Of a DNA stretch of 64,000 bases, positions 25,458 to 36,449 are shown in pieces. Positions within the stretch are counted from its first letter, which is position 1; each line of letters begins with the position of its first letter. A program made the translations under genes and the position numbers. The DNA comes from Lophium mytilinum. Lineage: Eukaryota > Ascomycota > Dothideomycetes > Mytilinidiales > Mytilinidiaceae. The stretch lies in assembly GCA_010093605.1 (NCBI GenBank), contig MU004188.1, forward strand, positions 1,064,341-1,128,340, given 5' to 3'. Below the pieces are notes generated by a model that did not search any database, had not been told where the DNA came from, and worked only from the letters and a program-made list of their open reading frames with translations.

Positions 25458-25888
25458 GATGGAGGGGAAGTGCAATCAATGAACACAATCTGTAAAGATG
25501 ATACGTGATGAGAACCTTCGAAGTTCAGATTGATGACAGTAAAAAGTGAGAGAAACTGTTGCCTTTATAATTCAGAGCCAGGCAGCAATAAATGTACACT
25601 TGTGGTAGACTCAGCCTTGGGGATCAAGGTTCTCCGCCGCAGCCTAACGCCACCGTGGCCATAGCTCCAAGCTACCCCTGAGAACTTCGTGGTGGCGCAG
25701 TACATTTGCTACGTGACATTCCAATTGTGGTCTGCAAATAGTGTGGTGTCGAAGGCGCTCGATTGCGCCAATTTGAAGAGCAGTAGGCGAGATTAGGAGA
25801 CGTAGCTCCTATATTTCTATCCATACGCATCTGATACCAAGCAACGAATATCGCTGAGCTACCCGTTGCACCAGCCGTATAGCCGGCA
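25458..25888. other. Intergenic: DUF4139 gene promoter
   Basis: 431 bp between two minus-strand genes, holding the promoter of the DUF4139 gene and the 3' end of the next gene. No TATA box or repeat stands out. A stretch around 25850-25890 that faintly resembles a tRNA on the minus strand lacks proper arms and is rejected. Confidence 0.45.
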
Positions 25889-26921
25889 TCATGCTTTCCT
25901 GACCTGTACCCAAGTCCTGTCGCAAAGTATGTTCGAAGATCGATCTAGGACACCGGGATTCTTGATGACGAACGTATCATCATTTTTAAGAACATGCTCG
26001 AGACCCAGAGGCTTAAGTCGCAGAGTGAACTCTGCGTTGCATCGAACACGTTTCAAAGGCGCGAACAGAGCCCTCTCCTGCTCTTCCCGATCTGTTCCTC
26101 CTACAAATCGTCTTACCAGCTCCACGTTCAAGACTCTTAGCTTCAGTATCCCAGCAATAACGTTCCACATCTGCTCCCAATCTTCCAGCTTGTGAAAGTC
26201 CCTTATAGGCACAGCAGAACAGAGTGAAATTTCGCGGATGGAAGCCAAACGGTGGGGCAAAACTGACTGCGAGAACATAAGGACATATTCTATTGTTCCC
26301 GTAGTTGGGAGCTGGTTGATCCTTGAGCCGAAATGAAACGCATTTCCGGAATACAACAGCTCGATCGCCTCAAGATATCTAATAGCTCGTCAGTTCGTGA
26401 GGTGACAAGGGCGCCGGAGAGTCCCACATTGCGCGGCATGTCAATAGTAGTGGGAGAAGGCTGTTCTTTTCCCCAACCCGGATATGTGAGATGCTATCCT
26501 GGGGCCGGCACCCGACAATGCTGCATGGGGTAAAGACAATCCGCTGCACTTTAGAACTCGCATGTGCGAAGCGATATTTCCTTACGCTTGAAGGCGCGCC
26601 GTCCAAGCTGTATATTGACCGCAAATGTAGGCGTAGGCTGCTACATAATGCTTCGCGATATATCAGGACACGTAACTCTGCGGATAGTTTTTGAAAGAGC
26701 GGCGAGGAGGATTGATACACGGCACTAGCTGAAGGCCCGGGGATTCCTTTGCTTGACTGCTGGCCTGGAAGAGTCTCAATGGGAGGCGGCGCTGAGAACT
26801 CGTCCGTCAAAGCTCTCTTCCTTCTCAAAGTCTCAGCTGAACGCTCATCAAATTCTTTTGTTATTTGACGCCTGAATTCCTCTCGGATCCCCAGCTTTGG
26901 ACCTTCGACGATTTCCGACAT
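25889..26921 (-). CDS. Hypothetical fungal protein, F-box/DUF7730-like
   Basis: Protein of 327 aa from two exons, 26428-26921 and 25889-26378, joined across a 49-bp intron (GTGGGA donor, CTGAC branch, TTAG acceptor). The join produces LPLLLTCRAIYLEAIELLYS, a pattern found in many fungal orphan proteins: an LPxELRxxIYREAL-like block (here LSAELRVLIYREAL) followed by an LxxLLLTCRxxYxEAxxLLY block. These are often annotated as DUF7730 or degenerate F-box proteins. The N-terminal 60 residues are polar and charged. Function is unknown; the neighbours give no clue. Confidence in the gene is good because two separate frames join into a known motif. Confidence 0.78.
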
Positions 26922-27337
26922 TTGTGTAGAATAGAAGAGTTAGGAGGGTTTGCTTTGTGACTGTGGGGTTAGTGAGAAGGTAAGGCCAGGGGATCGACTA
27001 TTAAGAAAGAAAAAGAATGAGAAAGAGGTGTTGACTATGGGCTCAGTCGGAATAACCAGAGCGCATACGAGTTCTTCAGGCTCTTGTAAGCAATAAAAGT
27101 TGGAAGTTGGGAACCTTGAAAGGCGAAGTGGAGGATGTTCATCCTAGCCTGATCTGGTGAGCCTCGGTCTACGCTAGAGATCCGACCTCACGTCTACCCA
27201 ACCCCGCTGTCATCAACATGAGCTCCTCAAAGCTAGACCTGCCCTCTACTTCTCTTCCAATTGACTTCGGCTGAAAAGGCTCAATATCCCACAGCTCTGT
27301 GAATCTCAACCGCAAACACCACACCATACCAGCAGTC
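26922..27337. other. Divergent promoter region
   Basis: 416 bp between the orphan gene (minus) and the SDR gene (plus). An ORF at 27169-27441 on the minus strand covers the SDR start and is a shadow. No consensus TATA box seen. Confidence 0.4.
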
Positions 27338-28398
27338 ATGACATCCGCCCCAAAAAAACGACTCCAAGCCCTGAGCGAGCAGCTCGTCAAGAAGCCAGAG
27401 GACCCGGGCATGTTTGAAAACATACCTAAGCTGCGGCACATAGCTGGAGACTCAGTAGGGCCGTAAGAAAGCTACCTATGACACCCATGTCTCTCCAGTG
27501 TTCCCATTACTAACGGCATCACAGTCGACTAAAAGACAAAGTCGCAATCATAACCGGTATGCATACACCCCTTTCCGCCTCGCCTAAATAGAACTAACAT
27601 GAGGATTCGACAGGCACAAACTCTCCCATCGGCATCGGCCGGGCCAGCGCCCACCAATTCGCCCATAACGGCGCCCGCGCCCTCTACCTCTGCGACTACA
27701 GCAACGAGCACCTACCCACTCACAAACGCGAGCTCGAATCCCTCTACCCCACCGTCGAAATCCACATCCGACAGTTCGACGCGGGCGACGAAGCTGCCGT
27801 TGCCGCCGTTGTACAAGAGGCCGTCGACACCTACGGCCGGCTCGACGTCTTCTTCGCAAACGCCGGCATCTCTAGCGCAAAGATCTTCTACGAGAGCAGC
27901 GGGGAGGAGTTCATGCACATGATGAAGACGAACGCGCTGAGTGTGTTTCTGGCGGCGAAGTATGCGAGTAGGGCGATGTTGATAACGAGCGAGGGGAAGA
28001 AGTATCCGAGTGGTAGTATTATTGGGACGGCGAGTGTGGCGGGGTTGAGGAGTAATGCGGGGCCGACGGATTATTCGGCGAGTAAGGCGGCTGTTGTGTC
28101 GATTATGCAGACGTGTGCGTATCAGCTTGCTGGTACGGGAATTAGGTGTAACGCACTCTGTCCTGGGGTGATAGAGACGGGGATGACGAAGGTGATGTAT
28201 GATGCGGCGAGGACTAGGGGAACGGAAGGGAAGATTGGGCAGCTTAATCCACTGCGGAGGGGAGCGGTGCCGGATGAGGTGGCGAGAGTTGCGTTGTTTT
28301 TGGCAAGTGATGAAGGGAGTTACGTCAACGGCCAGGCGTGGGCAGTATGTGGAGGCTTAAGTGCTGGACACCCGTTTGTGCCCGGGAAGCTGGCGTAG
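27338..28398 (+). CDS. Short-chain dehydrogenase/reductase (SDR)
   Basis: NAD(P)-dependent oxidoreductase of the classical SDR superfamily, 313 aa. Exons: 27338-27462, 27525-27556 (only 32 nt) and 27614-28398. Splicing across the tiny exon builds the Rossmann start KDKVAIITGTNSPIGIGRA, with the TGxxxGxG cofactor loop. Then come an acidic strand end (LYLCD), which favours NAD over NADP, NAGIS (catalytic Asn region), the catalytic Ser in GTASVAGL, and the YSASK catalytic Tyr/Lys pair. The end shows the family tail VNGQAWAVCGGLSAG. A 50-residue N-terminal extension precedes the fold. Substrate unknown. The first exons are C-rich and the last turns G-rich, as in the hydrolase at 3165. Confidence 0.92.
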
Positions 28399-29681
28399 GG
28401 TATGACGATATAGCGGTGACTACGGCGATAAACAAAAAGGAGTGGTTTTGAGTCAATGATGAGAAAGTGATGGAGTCTCAAAATGGAATGTATAGTATCA
28501 CTCATCTCATGCCTTGATTCGTCCCAATGTTCACGTGGTATTAGTGAATAAGCGCTGACAGACCTTTCTCCCGAGGTATAAGATCCTTCGTCACCTCGAA
28601 GATATCCAGTCTCCCATGGAAGCAAGGAGTGGAGTTGGAAGATCATAGTACAAAACGCTATCGCGCCCCGAGCAATGGCTGCTGCTGTCAACTCAGTACT
28701 GGTCATGGAATAACCCTTGTGAACGAGTGCGGTGGCGTGGCTCTCTCCAAACTCCTGGGTGTTGGTCCTATTATGGTGTGGGAGAGGGATACAATCAGCG
28801 GTCAACGATAATGCTATTCAACACTACTAGATAATGCAAAAGACCAGATTCTATCCCCCCAAATGACTCGGTGCCATAACATGGCAATGGTTAGAAATAG
28901 ACGAGAGCCCTGATATCTTCCTTCCAAGCTTTCATTGAGCGGAAGGTAGCTACATGCCTAGGCTTCTTCATAATCTAACGGAAAGGAGAAATATCACCAT
29001 CATTCTACTATAATTTCATTTACCGCAAGCCGAAACTCCTACTCACCAACACCAACGAGAAAAGACGCTCTCCATCATCATCCTTACTCCTGCCTCATCC
29101 CTAATCCCAAACCCACTAATACCATTAGACGCTTTTAGAACGTGTTTTGCAATTCCAATCCAACCACAGCACCACCCGCACCATTGGCTTCCCCAGTTGC
29201 TCGTTTTCGATCTGCCAAACCACTTACTCCATGGGAAGTATTGATTCGGACTGTTTATTAGGAACTCCTCTCCCGCCGATGCAGGAATAGATCTAGGACG
29301 GAGATTGAGGGGTTCTTATAGTCGAAAAGAAGAGAGGGCACAAGATGCGCACGTGACTTTCTAGTCGCAGTAGTATGAATCCACTGGCGGTTGGGCATGT
29401 GACTTCGCCATGACCGTGCGAACATACGAGGGCTGTCCATGGGAGATATCTTTTCCTTAGTAAATTGCCATAGAATGCCTTCTTTGAAAGCCTAGAGCTC
29501 TTCGCCTACCGAATATCCATGGTACGGGACGGGCTAAACGTTGCTTTGTGGAAATCAAACAGGGGAATAAGGCACACGAAGATCTTGAGAGTAACGCCAC
29601 GACATCACACTAGAAGACAATCTCAATACAGCCAAAGATCTTCAACTTCGACTGCGCTATCGACTATACAAACTGCAGCCA
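28399..29681. other. Intergenic, convergent, 1.3 kb
   Basis: Region between the ends of the SDR gene (plus) and VPS11 (minus). Longer than expected for two 3' UTRs. ORFs at 28320-28805 (minus), 28629-28811, 29258-29440 and 29519-29707 have no domain. No repeat, tRNA or known RNA was recognised. Confidence 0.4.
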
Positions 29682-32600
29682 CTACTCCGCCGCACCAACC
29701 CCCATAACCCCTCTTCCAAACCACTCACTGACCGTCCCAAACTTATCCCTACTCCTCTTCAGCGCATCAAGAAACAAATCATGCCTCTCGGCGCTCTCAA
29801 CCTGTGCCTTCCTGATGGCCCTGACCGTCGCATTCTGCGGCGCACAAAGCGGACACTCGACCTCTTCGTCATCGTCCTCACTCGCATTCAAGCAGCTCTG
29901 ATGAAAGCTATGCTTACACAGAAAGTGCACCGTCGGCAGGGCCAACGGCCTGGCGCAGCTCGCACACCGCGTGGCCTGGAACACAACAGGCTTGGTACTG
30001 AGGGTCTCGAGGTCGGCGCGCTTGATGTCCGTGTCGGCGCGGAAGGTGGAGATCATGCGGCGATTATTTGCGATTTCGAGGCGCTCGCGCTCGATGGTAG
30101 CGGCAAGGTAGTCTTTGACCATGCCCATTGTCGCAACGCCGTTGACACTGAGGGTTTGGATGACTTGGAGGGGCGCCATGAGGCCGTCGTCATCGATTTT
30201 CTGAAGCACGGTGTGGAGCTCGTCGCCGGCTTCTTCGAGGATGGTAGGGGAGGAGGTGAAGTAGGCGAGGGCGGCTGGGTAGAGTTGGGGTTCTTCGGGG
30301 CCGTATTTGCGCAGCGCTTTGATGGCGCCGGCGGTATCTTTGGCAGAGGTATAGGAGCGGAAGATATCGAAGCGGAGTCCTTGTTTCTCTCGGACAAGGA
30401 TAGTGCCGTCGCGGTAATTTGAGAGATGGGAGAGGAGGAGAACATTGGATGTGTCGATTGGTACCTGATAACGATTAGTGTTCTTGTCTGACGATGTTGG
30501 ATCAAGGCACTCACGTCTTTGCCCTCGATCAGCTTCTTGGCTTTCGTTTCCCATAGTTCTTTCTCTTCATCCTTTTTAGAACTTGCGATATGAAGATACA
30601 TTTCGAATAGAGTTGTGTAGAGATCGCTCTTGTTATCGTCGTTTAGCTCGTCTGCTTGTATACATGCTTCCAAGAAGATTATAAACTCTCCAGCATGGTC
30701 CACGAAAGCGGAGAAAGCAGTCCTGGGCTTCGGCACTTTGTACTCAGGAGGTGGTTCGTCAAGGTTTGTTTCCACGATCTGAGCTTGACTGAGTGTAGTC
30801 TTTTGCTCCCCAGCAGAGGCGGGCGATCCGATGGTGTTCGTGTTCATGTATGGCAGAGGCAGCAGAGCAGCAAGATTCTGCACAGCATTCGATGCTAGTC
30901 CCATGCCCATGCCTTGCGTCGCAGGGGCATTCTGAATGACGATAGCATCCTTCTTCGGACGAAACCGACCGGTGTAGTAGTCGATAAATATTTGGGTGGC
31001 GTCTTTCGGGCAGTGCTCGAGTAGAACAGTCGCGTATTTCATGAGATTATGATATGACTGTTCGTGTGAGTAAAGCAAGCCATGATGGAAGCAGACTAAC
31101 TTACAGTATCCGGCTCCAATCGCCAAATGTACGCAAGAGCCTCTGCGTATCGTTTCGAGTCCTCGATCAGGATGTCGACTACCAATTCGTGTTCTTCGTG
31201 CTTTCGTGCAAGAAAAGCGGCTTGGTCATAGTAACCGCCCTGACGGCACATCGAGATGGCTGTGTCAAGATCAAACTTGAGATCACCAGGCGATTTGATG
31301 AATTCCTCAAGCTTTTCTACATCCTTCAATTTCGCGTAGCAGTTTAGAAGCAATGTTGTGTGGTCTGATGTGGCTTTGTGATGCTCGTGGAGCTCTTCCA
31401 AGTACTCAATAAGATTATGAATCCTTTGCGTGTCAAGGAACTAGTGATTATGTTAACTTGAGAAAGATGCACGAAAGTGGAGTACCCAACCTTTCGAATA
31501 ACCTGCGAAGGCTCCGTGTTGTCGATTGCCTTCAGATACATTTGCATTGCTGTGTCGTAGTCTTGCTTGCGGTAAAGGTAATCCCCGTATTTGCGAAGGA
31601 TAACGTTCTTCTGGGTGGCATCGAGTTCTGCTTTTTGAGCAAGGTTGATTGCATAAGGGTACAAGTCCCGCTGATACAAAAGCTCGAGTTTCTGCGCGAA
31701 TGGCTTCTCGTGGTACCGGAATATCTAAGAGGTCAGTGTCACTCTTGGGGGCAAACAGTTGAGATACCCACCTTGCCATCCATAGTGAGAACGAAGAGGT
31801 CACCCCATTCGGACACCAGATCTTTTATCTGCGAGGTTAAGGCTTCCTCATGCGCCTTGAATTTAAGATCTGTATTGATCAATGTGAAGCTAGAGGTGTT
31901 GAAGAGGTCATCGGTATGACCTCCGCCAAATGACCTCAAAGGTCCGGTTCGCGTGATCGTGTTAGACTTTGGGGGCGAAACTACCGCGACATAGTCCTTG
32001 AATATGGTGATCATCTTCTTTTCCCCTTCGAATGCGTATACTGGTCCCCGCCCTTGGGGCCCATAATAGTATATGGCATCATCTCTTGCCACGATGACAT
32101 CGCGCGTAGCTTTGTCGACAGTCATACAACCTACTCCGCAGCCAGTCTCGTCCAGCGACCTCGCGGGCTGGCCTTGACCCCGACCAGAAATTATTAGAGT
32201 TGCAATCCGTCCGGTGGTCGCGATGTAAAGGGTTGTTATGCTGCCTTCCCGAAACTCGATACCAGTGATTGGCTCTTCAGACTCAAAGACAGTCCGCTGT
32301 CTCGCACCGCGATCGTGTATCAAGTCGCCTCTGACTACGGTCACTGCCCCATTCGCAAAACCAACAGCAAGTTGCGAGAGATCGTCCAATGCCGCAAATG
32401 CAGAAATCTGCACCGTCAGATAGTGTCACATGTGCTGATAGAGAGTGCATGCTCACTGGAAACTGCTTGCGACCATTGTGTATTGTAAGGGTACTCTGAC
32501 ACCGAGGGATTCCAGACTTCTTCTCCAACTTGTCGAGTGCCCACACCTTCAACACCGGTTCGCTCGAGAGGTCCTCAGCTATCGTGACTAGTAGAGCCGT

Positions 32601-32943
32601 GCCCTGCACCTGCTTCATATGCCTAATGGCTCCGACATCATGCGCCTTGAAGGACCGAACGACCTTGAACGATTGCGATAGGATGCGGACGGTGCCATCT
32701 GCGCTCCCAAAGAACACGCTTTCCGATCCAGATGCTACCGAGGTGATGTTCCCTTGCTATATATCTCGTCAGTCCCACTCTCCGAACATTGCAGTAGAAG
32801 CGGTTACCTCAGAGAGGGCGGCGCTCTCGTCCTCGGGGAGCTTGACTTGGGAGACATCGAAGAACTTGAACTGTTTCCACTGCCACATGTTAGCTTGTGC
32901 ACCGTACATACAGCGGTAGAGAACTTACCGAAGCCAGCGCCAT
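29682..32943 (-). CDS. VPS11: Vps11/Pep5, core subunit of HOPS/CORVET
   Basis: Core subunit of the HOPS and CORVET tethering complexes at endosome and vacuole membranes, 972 aa. Exons: 32929-32943 (five codons), 32808-32879, 32457-32756, 31772-32407, 31491-31724, 31105-31440, 30515-31057 and 29682-30464. The N-terminus MALASWKQFKFFDVSQVKLP leads into a beta-propeller (to about 340). A helical clathrin-repeat solenoid follows, for example YPYAINLAQKAELDATQK and AISMCRQGGYYDQAAFLA. The C-terminus is a RING-H2 finger, CASCARPL ... CKHSFHQSCL ... CPLC, typical of Vps11. It is divergently transcribed from YRA1 with 384 bp between the start codons. The eight-exon model keeps a single frame and matches the usual family length (about 950-1000). 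Confidence 0.96.
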
Positions 32944-33327
32944 TACTATCAGCAAGCCATATCCACCGGCACTGCGCTGCTTCGATGGACTGGGTGAAGG
33001 TAAAGCTGCCTGGTGATCGGTGAATTATTTCGCCGAGAGTCCGTGCGGTGGGGCTGAGTCATAAAGGCTTGGCGACACCCGTCTCCTTTCCTTGTCTTCG
33101 CCTTCAACGCGCGCTCACTCAAACCACCAACACAACCGCATCACCACAACGTCGCCGTCGCCAAACTGCCACTGCCTGCGCTCTAGCCTCGAGCCGTACG
33201 CTGACTATCACTTGCTTTCAAGGTTTTAGCTCAAGAGCTATTCTACAACAGCCGGTCGTCTGCCAACCCGACCGTCTTCGCCATTCTCACCAACCGACAC
33301 TCTATCACGATCAAGCCATCAGTCATA
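32944..33327. promoter_or_regulatory. Shared promoter region VPS11 / YRA1
   Basis: 384 bp between two divergent housekeeping start codons. It must contain both promoters and 5' UTRs. There is no TATA box, which fits constitutive expression. The YRA1 leader is probably the CA-rich 33100-33327. Confidence 0.5.
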
Positions 33328-35128
33328 ATGGCCGACAAGCTCAACCAGTCTCTCGATGAGATTCTGAAGACCCGTCGCGATACCCGCCCGAACCGTGGAG
33401 CCCGTCGCGGAGGCAAAGCCACCGCTGCTGCTCCGCCCGTCGGAGGCGTCAAGAAGATCACGAAGGCCGCTGCAAAGCAGGCAACCAAGCACAACGTCCC
33501 AACCGGCCCAGCCGGAGCCAGTGAGAGCAAGATCACTGTCAGCAACCTGGTCAGTACATACAAGATCCTCGAGAAAGTGGACTCTGCTAACAGTTCACAG
33601 CCGAACGACGTAGATGAGCGGCAGATCAAGGTATGTCGAGCGCGAAAGGCAGCAAAGCCTTGAATCCTTATTATTACGACCGGCGAGGCCCGCGATGTTT
33701 ACGAACCTACCTCTTCCGAGCCGTACCCTGTACGCGCATACCCCCTGGGTAGCCATGAAACACCTACGCTCTGCTCCTCTGACAGACACTCTTGCTCGCT
33801 TTCATTAGCTTGACGCAGAGGACTACAAGTTGAGTATCGAGTCGCTGTCGCTGTAAAGCCTGTTCGAATTCATGACTGTCTGGCACGCAGCTCATTGAAG
33901 AACATGGCAAAGACATGTGTTGGCACGAAATCCCTACGGATTACTCTGGACCCGTGAGGCAGAGATCCGACAGACACCACCTCGTGGCTGTACCACCTGA
34001 TGGATGCGACTGTTTCAGCGAGCGCAGCAGTGAACTAGCAGCACAGCAGACTTGATGAGCAGACCACTTGCGACATGACCCGAGTACACCACTGGTCGAG
34101 AAAGAATTTCGATAGGGGATGGCACACAAGCGGTTCAAACGGATTGTATGGGCAACGTCGACATGGGGTAGGCAAGTATCACGACAGCAGATTACGGGAG
34201 TAGCTTCGTTGCTATCAAGGCCGAGAACCTGTTCTTAGTCTTTGTGGCCGGGCTCTGTGGGCTCGTCTGATAGCGCGACATTCGACACCGGGGATGATTG
34301 TCAGCATTTCGACAGTGGACTTCGACCGCGCTATCTCGTCTTGCTAACTGTCACTGCTCGCTCGCTGGTCCTCTGCTCTGAGGATGTCTAACTAGGGCTG
34401 TTTTTCTACCCGGTTTCCGGATGTTCTGTTCAACGGCTGTTCACTGCTTGCTTTGGGTTTTGCCTCGCCGGCCGTAAAGAGCGATCACAACTTCTCGGAA
34501 TGCGTAACTAACCGACTTCCTTCGTTAGGAGTACTTCGTGAAGACCGTTGGACCTGTCAAGAAAGTCCTTGTTACCTACGGACCCAACGGTGTGAGCCGT
34601 GGTATCGCCACAATCACCTTCGTCAAGGGCACTGCTGCCGCCGAAGCTGCCAAGAGCCTCAACGGTGTGAAGGTCGACGATCGTCCGATGAAGATTGAGG
34701 TCGTCGTCAACCCACGCGACCTCCCCCCGACTGCTCCCGTCAAGTCCTTCAGCGAACGCGTTACGTGAGTATCCCAAACGCATATTTCAGTCTTCAGGTT
34801 CTCATATGTACAGCAACCCCAAGAACGCGGCCAAGTCCCAGCCGAAGCCCGCCACCGGTGGCAGAGATGCGAAGGGTTCCGCCCGTGGACGCGGAAAGAC
34901 TGCTCGTGGTCGCAATGCCGGCCGTGGCAAGCCCAAGACCGCGGATCAGCTCGACGCCGAAATGGCAGACTACTTCGTTGGAGATGCTGGCAATGGTGAC
35001 GCGATGGTCACCAACGGAGGTGCTACGGTTCAGGGTGCTACTGGTGGAGACACTGGTATGGACGACGATATCTTGGTAAGCTCCCTTGTATAAGAGTCGC
35101 AGGCACAGGGTACTAATATAGATAGTGA
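33328..35128 (+). CDS. YRA1: mRNA export adaptor Yra1/ALY/REF
   Basis: RNA-binding export adaptor that links the TREX complex to the export receptor Mex67; nuclear, 250 aa. Exons: 33328-33549, 33601-33630, 34529-34764, 34814-35075 and a final exon 35126-35128 that supplies just the stop codon. The N-terminal REF box is LNQSLDEILKTRR, then an Arg/Gly-rich stretch. One RRM follows (about residues 69-150): ITVSNLPNDVDERQIKEYF, VTYGPNGVSRGIATITF and a final strand ending KIEVVV. A C-terminal RG-rich region and the block QLDAEMADYF complete the family layout. Intron 2, inside the RRM, is 898 bp, far longer than others here. The last intron ends at the second of two AGs (35125), 9 nt past the TACTAAT branch site; use of the first AG would add about 90 residues of unrelated sequence. 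Confidence 0.93.
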
Positions 35129-36449
35129 TCGGTCGATGCAGTATCAGCACGGTGCTAGGGTTGGCACAGGTCTTCGGACAGTTTGATACGGTATCAGCAT
35201 GGTTGCCTGGATTGGCGCGGTTCTTCGGGCTATGGGAGTGGACGGCGTTCCACGGGTACCCTTCTTCTATCCGGGGTTTTGTTTCCAGATTGATTGGTCC
35301 ACTCATCTTGTTGGGTTGTACAACACTTTGCCTCTCTGACATTTCCTTGGTTCGGAATCGGGTTAGGCCAGCGAAGGAGTATCGAGCAGGCTAGGTCTTC
35401 ACAATGAGCAAAGTCTCACCCAATGAGCAAAGTCTCAGTCGATAATAATGCATTGCATCCAGCCTGACACGGTCCCCCAGTGAAACGCGTGCTTCTCAAT
35501 CTGGCGTGCAGGGCGAACAAAGGAGCTACGAAACACACCAGTGGGCATGGCGGGGCAGGTCACGAGGGCTGTGGGTACATGATGCATTGGCGTCGGATGA
35601 GCGCGTCCATTGATCCAGCGGGCTTGCGAGGCCGGAGGACATGATAGAGCAGTCTCTAGTGCGGGAGCTACGGGACCCAGCAGCTCCGTTTGTGCGGAGA
35701 AGGGCCACGGCGGCGTGATATCGAGCCATTCGAGCCGCACTACACTGCCAGCCTGGACCGGATCAGGAGGCTAACCATGGCAGTGCATGCGTGCCAGGGC
35801 GTTTGACTTTGTCTCAGCCCCTCGACCTGAGCTGGAGGGGTCTGCTGTGGATCTCGCTCGAAGGGAACCCGACGACCGAATTGTGGATCTGGTTCTGGGG
35901 ACGCGCGCAGGCGGGAGGGTCTGAGGGTCTGAGTATCAGGGCGTAGGGCAAAACACGCAGCTTTGCAGACCCCGAAGCTGTATGCGGACCAGGCGCTCGG
36001 CAGTTTAAGGGCATTTCCTGGGGCATTCCGCGGACAGATTAGTATTTCTTTCAGCAAGCAGGCATTGGATGCTGGGCGGAGGGGCCTGACGTATGCCCGC
36101 AAGGGCATCAATTTCGTGCAGTGGGGGAGGGCCTGGAGCGCATTGGCTGGCGCCGCGTCGAGGTGCGGGGCATTGCCCCTCAATGTTTGCCGCCAAAACA
36201 GCTTGGACGGCGAGCGTGCGGGCATCTCCCGCGAGGCCGAGGCCAGTGAGCACCCCCGAGAAGACCTGCTGCTTGGTGATCAGGGAAGGTGGAGCGGCGA
36301 CGAGGCCCTGCAACCGCGGAGTGCTGCCGATATAAAAGCCCTCCGGTGCCCCATGTTGCTGTACAAAGAACCTCTTCTCCCCCACCTCCACCACCCCATT
36401 ACCCCACAACTTCCAATTTGATACCCTTATACACGACACTACCGCAACC
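35129..36449. other. Intergenic: aldehyde dehydrogenase promoter
   Basis: 1.3 kb between YRA1 (plus) and the aldehyde dehydrogenase (plus). The right end holds a TATA box. A 19-bp direct repeat (CAATGAGCAAAGTCTCA core) occurs at 35402 and 35421. Frames of 100-160 codons on both strands near 35740-36470 are mutual shadows without domains. Confidence 0.45.
36331..36338 (+). promoter_or_regulatory. TATA box of the aldehyde dehydrogenase gene
   Basis: TATAAAAG lies 119 bp before the ATG at 36450, followed by a C/T-rich leader. A TATA box fits an inducible metabolic gene. Confidence 0.65.

Noticed and set aside
25850-25890. tRNA-like sequence on the minus strand
   Set aside because: Resembles a D-arm only loosely; no B box and no cloverleaf. 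No tRNA was found elsewhere in the window.
35125-35394. Open frame of about 90 codons after the YRA1 3' end
   Set aside because: It would need the AG at 35121, only 5 nt past the branch adenosine; the next AG gives an immediate stop and a family-like C-terminus.
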